A DNA stretch of 64,000 nt from Myxococcus sp. CA023. Its GTDB lineage: Bacteria > Myxococcota > Myxococcia > Myxococcales > Myxococcaceae. The DNA lies in contig NZ_JAAEAH010000009.1 in the NCBI RefSeq assembly GCF_010998615.1, forward strand, positions 1-64,000. The letters run 5' to 3'. The notes under the pieces are model-generated. The model had not been told where the DNA came from, ran no database searches, and saw only the letters and a program-made list of their open reading frames with translations. The position numbers were made by a program, and so were the translations under genes. Positions 54,097-61,401 of the stretch are shown in pieces; within the stretch, counting starts at the first letter, position 1; every line of letters begins with the position of its first letter.

Positions 54097-54561
54097 TCAC
54101 GGGGCGGGGGAGCGGGCTTCCTCGCAGAACAGCAGCTCCGCCTGGCCTCCCGTGCGTCCCACGAGCACGGCGACCTGTCCGTAGGCGCGGCCGAAGCGTC
54201 CGGCCTCCTCGCGGGGAAGCCCGGGGACGAAGAGGCTCTGCTCGCACCAACTGCCGTCATCTGCCTCGCCCAGCGCGGGGGCGGCCCCCCAACCCCCGGC
54301 GACGAGCTGCGCGACCATCCGCGCCTGCGCGCGGCGGTTCTCCTCGTCGCTCCGCCACTGCGAGCCGGGATTCCACGCCGTCAGGAAGGCCCACTCGCGG
54401 TGGCCGCGCGCCGCAAGCGTTGCGTCCAGCGCCGGGTGCAAGGCGCCCGCCCGCAGGATTTGCTCGACACCACCCGTGCTGGGATGGGGCCGGATGACGT
54501 AGCGCGTCGCCGCGTAGGCCGTCGCCAACCGCTCGCGTTCGTGGAAGCTCATACCGTGCAT
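54097..54561 (-). CDS. DUF3293-domain protein
   Basis: A 154-residue cytoplasmic protein (151 if started at the next ATG, 54552). The pattern AYAATRYVIR, FLTAWNPGSQWRSDEENRRAQ and WCEQSLFVPGLPREEAGRFGRAYGQ is typical of DUF3293, a widespread family without known function. No signal or membrane segments. Stands alone, with terminators on both sides. Confidence 0.8.
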   Translation of the reverse strand: MHGMSFHERERLATAYAATRYVIRPHPSTGGVEQILRAGALHPALDATLAARGHREWAFLTAWNPGSQWRSDEENRRAQARMVAQLVAGGWGAAPALGEADDGSWCEQSLFVPGLPREEAGRFGRAYGQVAVLVGRTGGQAELLFCEEARSPAP

Positions 54562-54787
54562 GATGCGCCGCGTGTCTTCCGGGGAAAATCGGGTTTCGGA
54601 TAATCCAATGTGAATGTTCGATTCCGTTCGACGTCAGTGCCCCCGCCTCGTTGCGGAACGGAATGAAAGGCTTCGGAGGGGAACACGTTTTGTCGTTCTG
54701 TTGCTGTCGTGTCTGCGTTGATGGGGTTCTGGGGACGGGCTGCGCGTCGGAGCGTGGCGACAGCGACATCGAATACTGAGAGACGCA

Positions 54788-54818
54788 CCGTGCTCCGGCG
54801 CACCCTGCCGGAGCACGG
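54788..54818 (-). terminator. 12-bp perfect hairpin after the M48 peptidase gene
   Basis: CCGTGCTCCGGC (54788-54799) pairs with GCCGGAGCACGG (54807-54818) over the loop GCACCCT, directly next to the stop of the peptidase gene on the minus strand. The longest perfect stem in the window. Confidence 0.75.
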
Positions 54819-54819
54819 C

Positions 54820-56256
54820 TCAGGGCGTGGACCGCACCCCGCCCGTCACTCGTTTCACCGTGCGGCCCGCGGGGAGCGTGTCCCCGGGCTGCACGCCGTT
54901 GATGATGGACAGCTCCTCCACGGGGATGGTGGACGGGTGCTGCTCGTTGAACTGCTGCAACGTCATGGGTGACGTCACCTTCGCCAGTTCAATCCGTGCG
55001 GGCTGGACGGCCAGCGCCGACGCATCCGTCAGCTCTCCGAAGCTGGAGAAGGTGGCGCGGAAGGCGTCCTCGTAGGCGGGAAGCTGCTGCGCGCCGGTGT
55101 AGCCCAGGAGCTGGAGCGTGGTGCCGCCCTGGGACACGAAGGCCGTGACGCCGGCGATGACGCCCTGCTCCGTCTGCGCCTGGAAGAACGCGGCGCCCGG
55201 CGGGAAGCCCGTGGGCGCCGCGCTCACCGGCTGGATGCCCTCCTGCGCGAGGAAGCGCCGCATCGCCTCCTGCGGGGCGATCTTGCCGGTGGGCACCAGC
55301 CCGACGATGGCGTCCTCCTGCGGGCTGACGCCCGCCACCTGCTGCGGCTGGTTCGCCGTCTTCCAGCCCTGGGGGAAGGTGAGCTGGAAGCGCAGGCCCG
55401 GGTGCATGAAGACGTTGCCCCGGAAGAAGCCCTGTCGCGGGTCGTCGCCGTAGGGCATGCCCTGGAGCATGGCGAGGTATTCCTCCCGGCCATCCTTGAG
55501 CTGGTTGAAGTCCACGTGGGCCTTCGCGGCGCGCTCCTGCGCGGTCTTCACGCGGTCGCCCGGGTCGGGGTGGGTGGACAGCCACGAGGGGAGGCTCTGT
55601 CCGCCCGCGGCCTTGCCCACGCGGTCCAGGGTGGCGAAGACGTTGGCCGCCTGGCGCACGTCGTAGCCGCCGTTCAGCATGTACTTGAAGCCCAGTTCGT
55701 CCGCCTGGCGCTCGTCGTCGCGGCCGTACTTGAGGAACAGCAACTGGAGGCCGGCGGCGGCCAGGCCCCCGAAGCGGGCCACGTCCTCGCTGAGCACGCT
55801 GCCCAGCAGCAGGCCGGCCTGGGCGAGCTGCGCCTGGGACAACTGCTCCACGGAGTGCCGTGCGGTGATGTGGGCGATTTCGTGCCCCAACACGGAGGCC
55901 AGCTCCGCCTCGGAGTTCATCGCGGTCAGCAGGCCCCGCGTCACGAACACGGGCCCTCCGGGGAGGGCGAAGGCGTTCACCACCGGGTCATCCACGGCCT
56001 GGACCGTCCAGGGCAGCTCTGGCCTTTCGGAGGCCTTCGCCATGGGCAGGCCCACCCGGGCGACGTATTCCTGGACCTTGGGTTCCTGGATGAGGCCAAT
56101 GGACCCGCGCACCTCCTCCGCGCTCTGCTTGCCCAGGGCAATCTCGTCGTTCTCGGAGACGAGCGACAGCATGCGCTTGCCGGTGGCGGGGTTGCGCACG
56201 CAGGTTGTCAGCGAGAGCAGGGCCAGCAGCGGCAGCAGCCGGAGTCGTGAAGTCAT
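54820..56256 (-). CDS. M48-family zinc metallopeptidase, lipoprotein-like (BepA/YfgC-type)
   Basis: A 478-residue periplasmic or outer-membrane protease. Signal LLALLSLTTC (Cys at 19, an imperfect lipobox because -1 is Thr). The zinc site HEIAH is at 125-129 in SVLGHEIAHITARHSVEQLS, and the third ligand lies in DDERQADELGFKYM (about 180-193). The C-terminal ~200 residues hold a beta-rich extension ending in PVEELSIINGVQPGDTLPAG, possibly LysM-like. Family members control outer-membrane protein quality. AGGAAGG precedes the ATG. Confidence 0.9.
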   Translation of the reverse strand: MTSRLRLLPLLALLSLTTCVRNPATGKRMLSLVSENDEIALGKQSAEEVRGSIGLIQEPKVQEYVARVGLPMAKASERPELPWTVQAVDDPVVNAFALPGGPVFVTRGLLTAMNSEAELASVLGHEIAHITARHSVEQLSQAQLAQAGLLLGSVLSEDVARFGGLAAAGLQLLFLKYGRDDERQADELGFKYMLNGGYDVRQAANVFATLDRVGKAAGGQSLPSWLSTHPDPGDRVKTAQERAAKAHVDFNQLKDGREEYLAMLQGMPYGDDPRQGFFRGNVFMHPGLRFQLTFPQGWKTANQPQQVAGVSPQEDAIVGLVPTGKIAPQEAMRRFLAQEGIQPVSAAPTGFPPGAAFFQAQTEQGVIAGVTAFVSQGGTTLQLLGYTGAQQLPAYEDAFRATFSSFGELTDASALAVQPARIELAKVTSPMTLQQFNEQHPSTIPVEELSIINGVQPGDTLPAGRTVKRVTGGVRSTP

Positions 56257-56403
56257 GGGGCCTTCCTGGTAGTGGTGGATGCGCAAATAGGTCAGCGGCG
56301 GCGCGGCGACCACGGTGGGGGTGGGCAGGTCGTCACTGCTGGACAGTCGGGCGCGCGCACCGGGCCCGCTTCCGTTAGCTTCTCTTCGCGAGGAGGCGCT
56401 CGA

Positions 56404-57030
56404 ATGGATTCGGATTCGCTCGAAGCACGGATGGCGCGGCTGGAGCGCAGTTGCCGGCGGTGGCAGGGACTGACGTTCACCGCGCTCGCGTTGGCGGGAC
56501 TGGGGCTGGGCGCGGCGGCGCTCCGGGGCGAGGACCTGTCCTCCGGCACGCTGGTGGCCTCCCGGCTGGTGCTCACGGACGCGCGCGGACAGACGCGGGC
56601 CACGCTGGATACCGATGACCAGGGCAACGCGGGCCTGGTGCTGCGCGACGGCGAGGGCCGGCCCCGGGCGCTCCTGGGCGTGGGCGAGGACGGCTCGCCC
56701 CGGCTGCGCTTCTCCACCGCCGAGGGCCAGTCCCTGGCGGAGCTGATGGTGTACTCCGACGAGGCGCCGCGCCTGACGCTGTCCACGCCCGGCGGCGGGG
56801 AGTTGTTCGCGGTGGGCCTTCAGGTGGATGGCTCGTCGCGGCTGGAGCTGTCGGACGCGGACGGACGGCCCCGGGCCATCCTGGGTGCGGACGAGCATGG
56901 CTCGCCCGGTCTGGTGCTGAGGGACCGCAAGGGGCTGCCTCGCGTGGCGCTCCGGGTGTCGCCGTCGGATGCCGCCAGCCTGGTGGTGGAAGGCCAGGAC
57001 GGCGCGGTGTTCCGCGCGCCCGGCGGCTGA
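56404..57030 (+). CDS. Single-pass membrane protein with beta-repeat domain, unknown function
   Basis: A 208-residue protein. Residues 21-42 form a membrane helix (WQGLTFTALALAGLGLGAAAL). The rest repeats a pattern L-x-L-x-D-x-x-G-R-x-R-A-x-L-G-x-x-x-x-D-G about four times, predicting a beta-helix or beta-roll outside the membrane. GAGGAGG precedes the ATG. Divergent from the M48 peptidase gene. No named family. Confidence 0.65.
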   Translation: MDSDSLEARMARLERSCRRWQGLTFTALALAGLGLGAAALRGEDLSSGTLVASRLVLTDARGQTRATLDTDDQGNAGLVLRDGEGRPRALLGVGEDGSPRLRFSTAEGQSLAELMVYSDEAPRLTLSTPGGGELFAVGLQVDGSSRLELSDADGRPRAILGADEHGSPGLVLRDRKGLPRVALRVSPSDAASLVVEGQDGAVFRAPGG

Positions 57031-57038
57031 GCCGAGGG

Positions 57039-57248
57039 CTACAGCGTGGGCGGCACCACCTTGCCGTCGCGCAGCCGGAACAGGGAGTGCCCTTGCCGCA
57101 AGAGGGGCTGGGGGGCCGGTGTGGTGGCCTTCCAGTGCGCGAGCACCAGGTCTCCGTCCGCCACCAGGTGGCGGATGTCGAACTTCACCTCATGGCGACA
57201 GGTGACCCAATCCAATGGGCGCGGCGAGGCAGGTGTCCGGTACTCCAA
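57039..57248 (-). pseudogene. Truncated NTF2/SnoaL-like fragment
   Basis: A 69-codon frame whose end, HLVADGDLVLAHWK...GHSLFRLRDGKVV, matches the second half of NTF2-like (SnoaL) proteins. The first half, about 60 residues, is missing: upstream on the same strand lies the end of the acyl-CoA oxidase gene, which overlaps it by 59 nt. It is best read as a gene remnant left by deletion of its 5' part; a short functional protein is less likely. Confidence 0.5.
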
Positions 57249-59523
57249 ACGCGTTCACCAGCGCCACCGCGTCCGGGCGGAGCTCGGCGCACAGCCGCGT
57301 CACCTCCTTGCGGATGGCCTTCACCTTGGCGCCCTCCAGCCACCCGTGCTCCTGGAACCAGCCGTTGGCGGACTCCAGGCAGGACAGGCCGTAGAGGTCG
57401 CACAGGCGTCCCAGCACCGTCTTCAAACCGGGGTCCTTCACGTCCGCCACGCCCTTGAGGAACTGCTCCAGCACCAGCCGCTCCACGTGGGCGTGCGCCA
57501 GCTCCAGCAGGTGGACCTGGACCTGGTTGAAGGCCTCGAAGGCCTCCACGCCCGCGCTCAGCCGCTTGCGGATGCGCTTGGACACGGTGGCCAGCAGCTC
57601 CTCCTCGCGGAAGCGCAGTGCGCGCAGGTGGTAGTCGTTGTCACGCAGGTGGTCGCTGTCGGTGCGCCGCGCGGCGAAGGGGTTGCGGTCCACCACGGCG
57701 GTGGCCCGGTCCGCCAGCAGCTTCAGCACGGCGAAGACGCGGTCGTCCTCGAAGCGCTGCCGGTAGCCGGTGAGCAGGCCCTTGGCGACCAGTTGCATCA
57801 GCACCGTGTTGTCGCCCTCGAAGGTGGTGAACACGTCCGTGTCCGCCTTGAGCGCCGCCAGCCGGTTGGCTTCGAGGTAGCCCTGGCCGCCGCACGCCTC
57901 GCGCGCCTCCTGGAGGACGGCGGTGGTGTGCCATGTGCTGTAGGCCTTGAGGCCGGCCGCCAGCGACTCCACCTCGCGCGCGTCCTCCTCGGTGCGCTTC
58001 ACGTAGCGCTCGACGAGGTATTCCAGCGCGAAGTCCATGGCGTACGTCTTGGCCAGGGGCTGGAGCAGGCGCCGCTGGTGGGCCTGGTGGTCCAGCAGGC
58101 GGAACTCCTTGTCGCCCGCGGGGCCGAACTGGCGCCGCAGGTCGCCGTAGCGCACGGCGATGGTGAGCCCGCTCTTGGCCGCGCTCAGCGCCGCGGCGGC
58201 TACGCTCACCCGGCCCGCCACCAGCGTGCCCAGCATGGTGAAGAAGCGCTTGGAGTCGCCGGTGATGGCGCTGGTGTATTCGCCCTGCGCGTTCACCTGT
58301 CCGAAGCGGTCCAGCAGGTTCTCCCGTGGGACGCGGACGTGCTCGAACGAGATGCGACCGTTGTCCACGCCGTTGAGGCCCATCTTCTCACCGCAGTCCT
58401 CGATGCGAATCCCGGGCAGCACCTTCCCGGCCGGGTCGCGCAGTGGCACCAGCAGCGCGTGGACGCCCAGCGCCCGGCCGCCGACCTCGAGTTGCGCGAA
58501 CACGGTGGCGATGCGCCCGTGCCGCGCGGCGTTGCCAATCCACTCCTTGCGCGCCGTCTCCGTCGGCGTGTGCACCACGAACTCGCCGGCCTCCGCGTCG
58601 TAGCGGGCCACCGTCTCCACGTCCCGGACGTTGGAGCCGTGGCCCAGCTCGCTCATGGCGAAGCAGCCGGGCAGCTCCAGCGAGGCCACCTGGGGCAGGT
58701 ACTTCCGGTGGTGCTTCTCGGTGCCGAGGAAGAGGATGCTGGCGCCGAAGAGGCCGAAGTGGACGCCGGCCTTGATGACGAGGCTCAGGTCGAAATAGGC
58801 CAGCGTCTCGAAGGCGGTCACGAAGGCGCCCAGGTCCGCGCTCGTCTCATTGCCCGCGGGGAAGGCGATGCGCCCCAGTCCCTGGTCGGCCATGGCCTTG
58901 AGCCAGGCGAGCACCTGGTCCCGGTACTTCGCCGTGTCGCGCGTGTCCGTGTAGCGGTAGGCCGGGTCCGCCAGCCACTGGCGCACCTGGGCGCGCGTCT
59001 CCGGATAGGTCCGGTCCAGCACGGCACGCAGCGCCTCCGGGTCGAAGGACGTGGGCGTGCCCTGTTCGGCGCGGCTGGGGGAAGCGGCGGGGACGAGCGA
59101 GCGGACGGCCTCGCTGCCGGAGACGCCCAGGGACGCCTCCAGCTGCGCCAGCGCGCGCGTCAGCTCCGGCATGGGCGCGGGAAGGCCCTCGTCGCCGTTG
59201 CCCACCTGGGCGAGCCGCGCGCCCAGCTCGGCGAGGTTGTTGTGTTCGCTGTGGGACAGGCGCTCCGCGGTGCGGCGGATGTGCTCGCGCACCTGGGCCA
59301 GCTCACCGGGGCTGGGCGGCACCAGCGGGTCCAGCCAGCGCGCCAGCACCGTGTTGGCGCGCAGGTCCAGCCAGGGCTGCGCGCGGGCGGCGGAGCCCAT
59401 GGCGCGAATCTCCTCCGGCGTGAGCTCCCCGTCCGTCCAGGCCACGTACAGCATGGGCACGAGCGGAGCGAGTCGAGGCAGGGACAGCAACTCGTGGGCT
59501 GTCGGTCGGGTGTCATCCACCAT
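57190..59523 (-). CDS. Acyl-CoA oxidase/dehydrogenase-family enzyme
   Basis: A 777-residue flavoenzyme that introduces a trans-2 double bond into acyl-CoA in fatty-acid beta-oxidation. After an N-terminal helical extension of ~190 residues comes the ACAD/ACOX core: LPGCFAMSELGHGSNVRDVET, WIGNAARHGRIATVFAQL, GEKMGLNGVDNGRISFEHVRVP, GRVSVAAAALSAAKSGLTIA, and EACGGQGYLEANRLAALKAD with TTFEGDNTVLMQLV. The size and last motif fit the acyl-CoA oxidase branch. Ends over the NTF2-like remnant. Confidence 0.92.
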   Translation of the reverse strand: MVDDTRPTAHELLSLPRLAPLVPMLYVAWTDGELTPEEIRAMGSAARAQPWLDLRANTVLARWLDPLVPPSPGELAQVREHIRRTAERLSHSEHNNLAELGARLAQVGNGDEGLPAPMPELTRALAQLEASLGVSGSEAVRSLVPAASPSRAEQGTPTSFDPEALRAVLDRTYPETRAQVRQWLADPAYRYTDTRDTAKYRDQVLAWLKAMADQGLGRIAFPAGNETSADLGAFVTAFETLAYFDLSLVIKAGVHFGLFGASILFLGTEKHHRKYLPQVASLELPGCFAMSELGHGSNVRDVETVARYDAEAGEFVVHTPTETARKEWIGNAARHGRIATVFAQLEVGGRALGVHALLVPLRDPAGKVLPGIRIEDCGEKMGLNGVDNGRISFEHVRVPRENLLDRFGQVNAQGEYTSAITGDSKRFFTMLGTLVAGRVSVAAAALSAAKSGLTIAVRYGDLRRQFGPAGDKEFRLLDHQAHQRRLLQPLAKTYAMDFALEYLVERYVKRTEEDAREVESLAAGLKAYSTWHTTAVLQEAREACGGQGYLEANRLAALKADTDVFTTFEGDNTVLMQLVAKGLLTGYRQRFEDDRVFAVLKLLADRATAVVDRNPFAARRTDSDHLRDNDYHLRALRFREEELLATVSKRIRKRLSAGVEAFEAFNQVQVHLLELAHAHVERLVLEQFLKGVADVKDPGLKTVLGRLCDLYGLSCLESANGWFQEHGWLEGAKVKAIRKEVTRLCAELRPDAVALVNAFGVPDTCLAAPIGLGHLSP

Positions 59524-59664
59524 GGCTGGCGCTCCTGGAGGCTTGAGGACGGGCGCAGTGTGGCCAGCATGCCGTCGCGCGGCAATGGGAAGCATGCGTC
59601 GGGCCCGAGGCAGGCGAGCAGGCGCGGCATTCCAAGCGGAGGGAGGCATCCCCAGCTTGCCCGT

Positions 59665-59838
59665 ATGGATGAAGTGCAGGAGCTGGAGGCGCTGGTTCCC
59701 AAGCCCGAGGCGCTGGGCTTCTCAGGCGGCGTGGAGCGTGCGCGACATGAGATGCACGGGCCCTTCACGGTGCCGCCGGGGCCGGAGGCCTTCTCCTTCG
59801 CGCCGTACCAGTCCACGGGGGTGGGGCAGGACCGGTAG
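59665..59838 (+). CDS. Small protein of unknown function (57 residues)
   Basis: A short frame between divergent and convergent genes with strong GC3 bias and an orderly sequence (MDEVQELEALVPKPEAL, then GPFTVPPGPEAFSFAPYQ). No signal or motif. The codon bias suggests a real small gene, but the frame is also open far upstream on this strand as a shadow of the oxidase gene. Confidence 0.4.
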   Translation: MDEVQELEALVPKPEALGFSGGVERARHEMHGPFTVPPGPEAFSFAPYQSTGVGQDR

Positions 59839-59840
59839 CG

Positions 59841-60563
59841 TCAGCGCGCGTCCCTCACGCCGACCTGCCGGCAGAAACTCAGCACCGGGCACGTGGAGCA
59901 CTTCGGCCGCGTGCCCGTGCAGACGTGCTTGCCGAAGGGCACCAGCAACCGGTTGAGCTCCACCCACCAGGCGCGCGGGAGCACGGCCTCCAGCGCCTCC
60001 ATGGTGGCCTCCGGCGTGCGCGCCTGCACATAGCCCCAGCGGTTCGTCACCCGATGGACGTGGATGTCCACGCTGATGGCTTCGTGTCCGCAGGCGATAC
60101 CCAGCGCCAGGTGCGCGCATTTGGGGCCCACGCCCTTGAAGGACTGGAGCACCTGGGCGTCACACGGCAGCGCGCCTCCGAATTCATCCCGCGTCCGCGT
60201 GGCGATGGCGTGAAGCTGCCAGGCCTTCGCTTCATGGAAGGTGACGGGCTGGATGAGGGCGTCGATGTCTTCCGGCGACATGCGCGCCAGGGCCTCCGGC
60301 GTGGAGGCGCGCTGGAGCAGGGCGAGCGAGACAGGCAGACTCACCTCGTCGCGTGTGCGGATGGAGAGGATGCAGGCGGCGAGCTGCTCGAAGAGCGTGT
60401 CATGTCCTCGGGCCGCGAGCGCGAACATCGCCGCGTCCGCGAAGTGGCGCACCGCCTCTCGGATGCGGCCGAGCACCTCGTCGATGTCGAAGGGCTTCTT
60501 GTCCGGCTGGGGAGGTGGTTCCACGACGCGGCCGGGCTTCGTGGGCGCCCGCCGGCTAGGCAT
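59841..60563 (-). CDS. Endonuclease III-like DNA glycosylase (HhH-GPD, 4Fe-4S)
   Basis: A 240-residue base-excision repair enzyme. The helix-hairpin-helix has LQSFKGVGPKCAHLALG with the catalytic Lys, and the catalytic Asp is in ISVDIHVHRVTNRWGY. The C-terminal cluster motif CTGTRPKCSTCPVLSFC has the C-x6-C-x2-C-x5-C spacing of the Nth family. The N-terminus has a Pro/Arg-rich tail. It would remove oxidised pyrimidines and cut the abasic site. Nth paralogue or bona fide Nth cannot be told apart from this window alone. Confidence 0.92.
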   Translation of the reverse strand: MPSRRAPTKPGRVVEPPPQPDKKPFDIDEVLGRIREAVRHFADAAMFALAARGHDTLFEQLAACILSIRTRDEVSLPVSLALLQRASTPEALARMSPEDIDALIQPVTFHEAKAWQLHAIATRTRDEFGGALPCDAQVLQSFKGVGPKCAHLALGIACGHEAISVDIHVHRVTNRWGYVQARTPEATMEALEAVLPRAWWVELNRLLVPFGKHVCTGTRPKCSTCPVLSFCRQVGVRDAR

Positions 60564-60692
60564 GGCGCGTTCCTTCCGCGGGATGGATGCTCGTCATGTG
60601 CTGCCTCCCGTCCCAAACCTGGGAACGCGGGCGCGACGAGGCCCTGGGCCGTACGAAGGGTCGCTGACAGAGCGAGGGGTCGTCCGTCTTCG

Positions 60693-61199
60693 TCAGTCGA
60701 GCGGCTTTGACAAATCCCGGGCGTACCAGTGATCGCAGCCGAAGTGGCCCGTGCTGCCCATGGGCGCGCACAGCGGCTCGAAGCCCATGCGGCGGTAGAG
60801 CTTCTGGGCCTGCTGCATTCCCGCCAGCGTCTCCAGGTAGCAGCGCTGGAAGCCCGCTTCACGCGCGAACTCCAGGCAGCGTCGGAGCAGGCGCTCGCCC
60901 TGGCCGAGGCCTCGGGCTTCGGGGAGGAAGTACATCTTCCGCAGCTCGCAGACGCCCGCATCTCCTCCTTCAAGTGGGGCGATTCCACCGCCGCCGATGA
61001 CTCGCCCCGCCCGCTCCACGACGAAGTAGGCGTGCCGGGGCCGGGCGTAGGCGGCGCTCATCGCTGACACCTCGGGGTCGTGGATGGCGAAGCCAGGGCC
61101 GTCCGCGCCGAACTCCGGCATCACCGTTCGGATGATGCCGGCCACCGCAGCGTCATCCCTCGATTCGATGCGTCGCAGCGTCAGCGCTTCCTTGCTCAT
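60693..61199 (-). CDS. GNAT-family N-acetyltransferase
   Basis: A 168-residue acetyl-CoA-dependent acyltransferase. The GNAT core is visible: LRRIESRDDAAVAGIIR, VVERAGRVIGGGGIAPLEGG, LRKMYFLPEARGLGQGERLLRRCLEFA (acetyl-CoA pyrophosphate loop, motif A) and CYLETLAGMQQAQKLYRRMGFE. Substrate unknown; the closest feel is the YjcF/PhnO-like group. No operon partner. Confidence 0.9.
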   Translation of the reverse strand: MSKEALTLRRIESRDDAAVAGIIRTVMPEFGADGPGFAIHDPEVSAMSAAYARPRHAYFVVERAGRVIGGGGIAPLEGGDAGVCELRKMYFLPEARGLGQGERLLRRCLEFAREAGFQRCYLETLAGMQQAQKLYRRMGFEPLCAPMGSTGHFGCDHWYARDLSKPLD

Positions 61200-61401
61200 G
61201 AGCGCAACGTTTCACAGCCGGGGCCGAGGTGCCAGCGGCGGAAAGGGGGGCGCCCGCTGCGTTGACGCTCACGCACGGGTTGTGCAACCGGATGCACAGG
61301 TGTCACGGGTGTGATGCAGCGTGTACGCGTTCCCCTTCGTCAGGGGGTGTCTGTACGCGACGGCCTCTTGAATGGCATGTTCGTTGTATCGAGGGGGATG
61401 C

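Noticed and set aside
57046-59664. Upstream part of a long plus-strand frame opposite the acyl-CoA oxidase
   Set aside because: Shadow of the oxidase; only its last 57 codons lie outside the gene and were kept as a low-confidence small gene.
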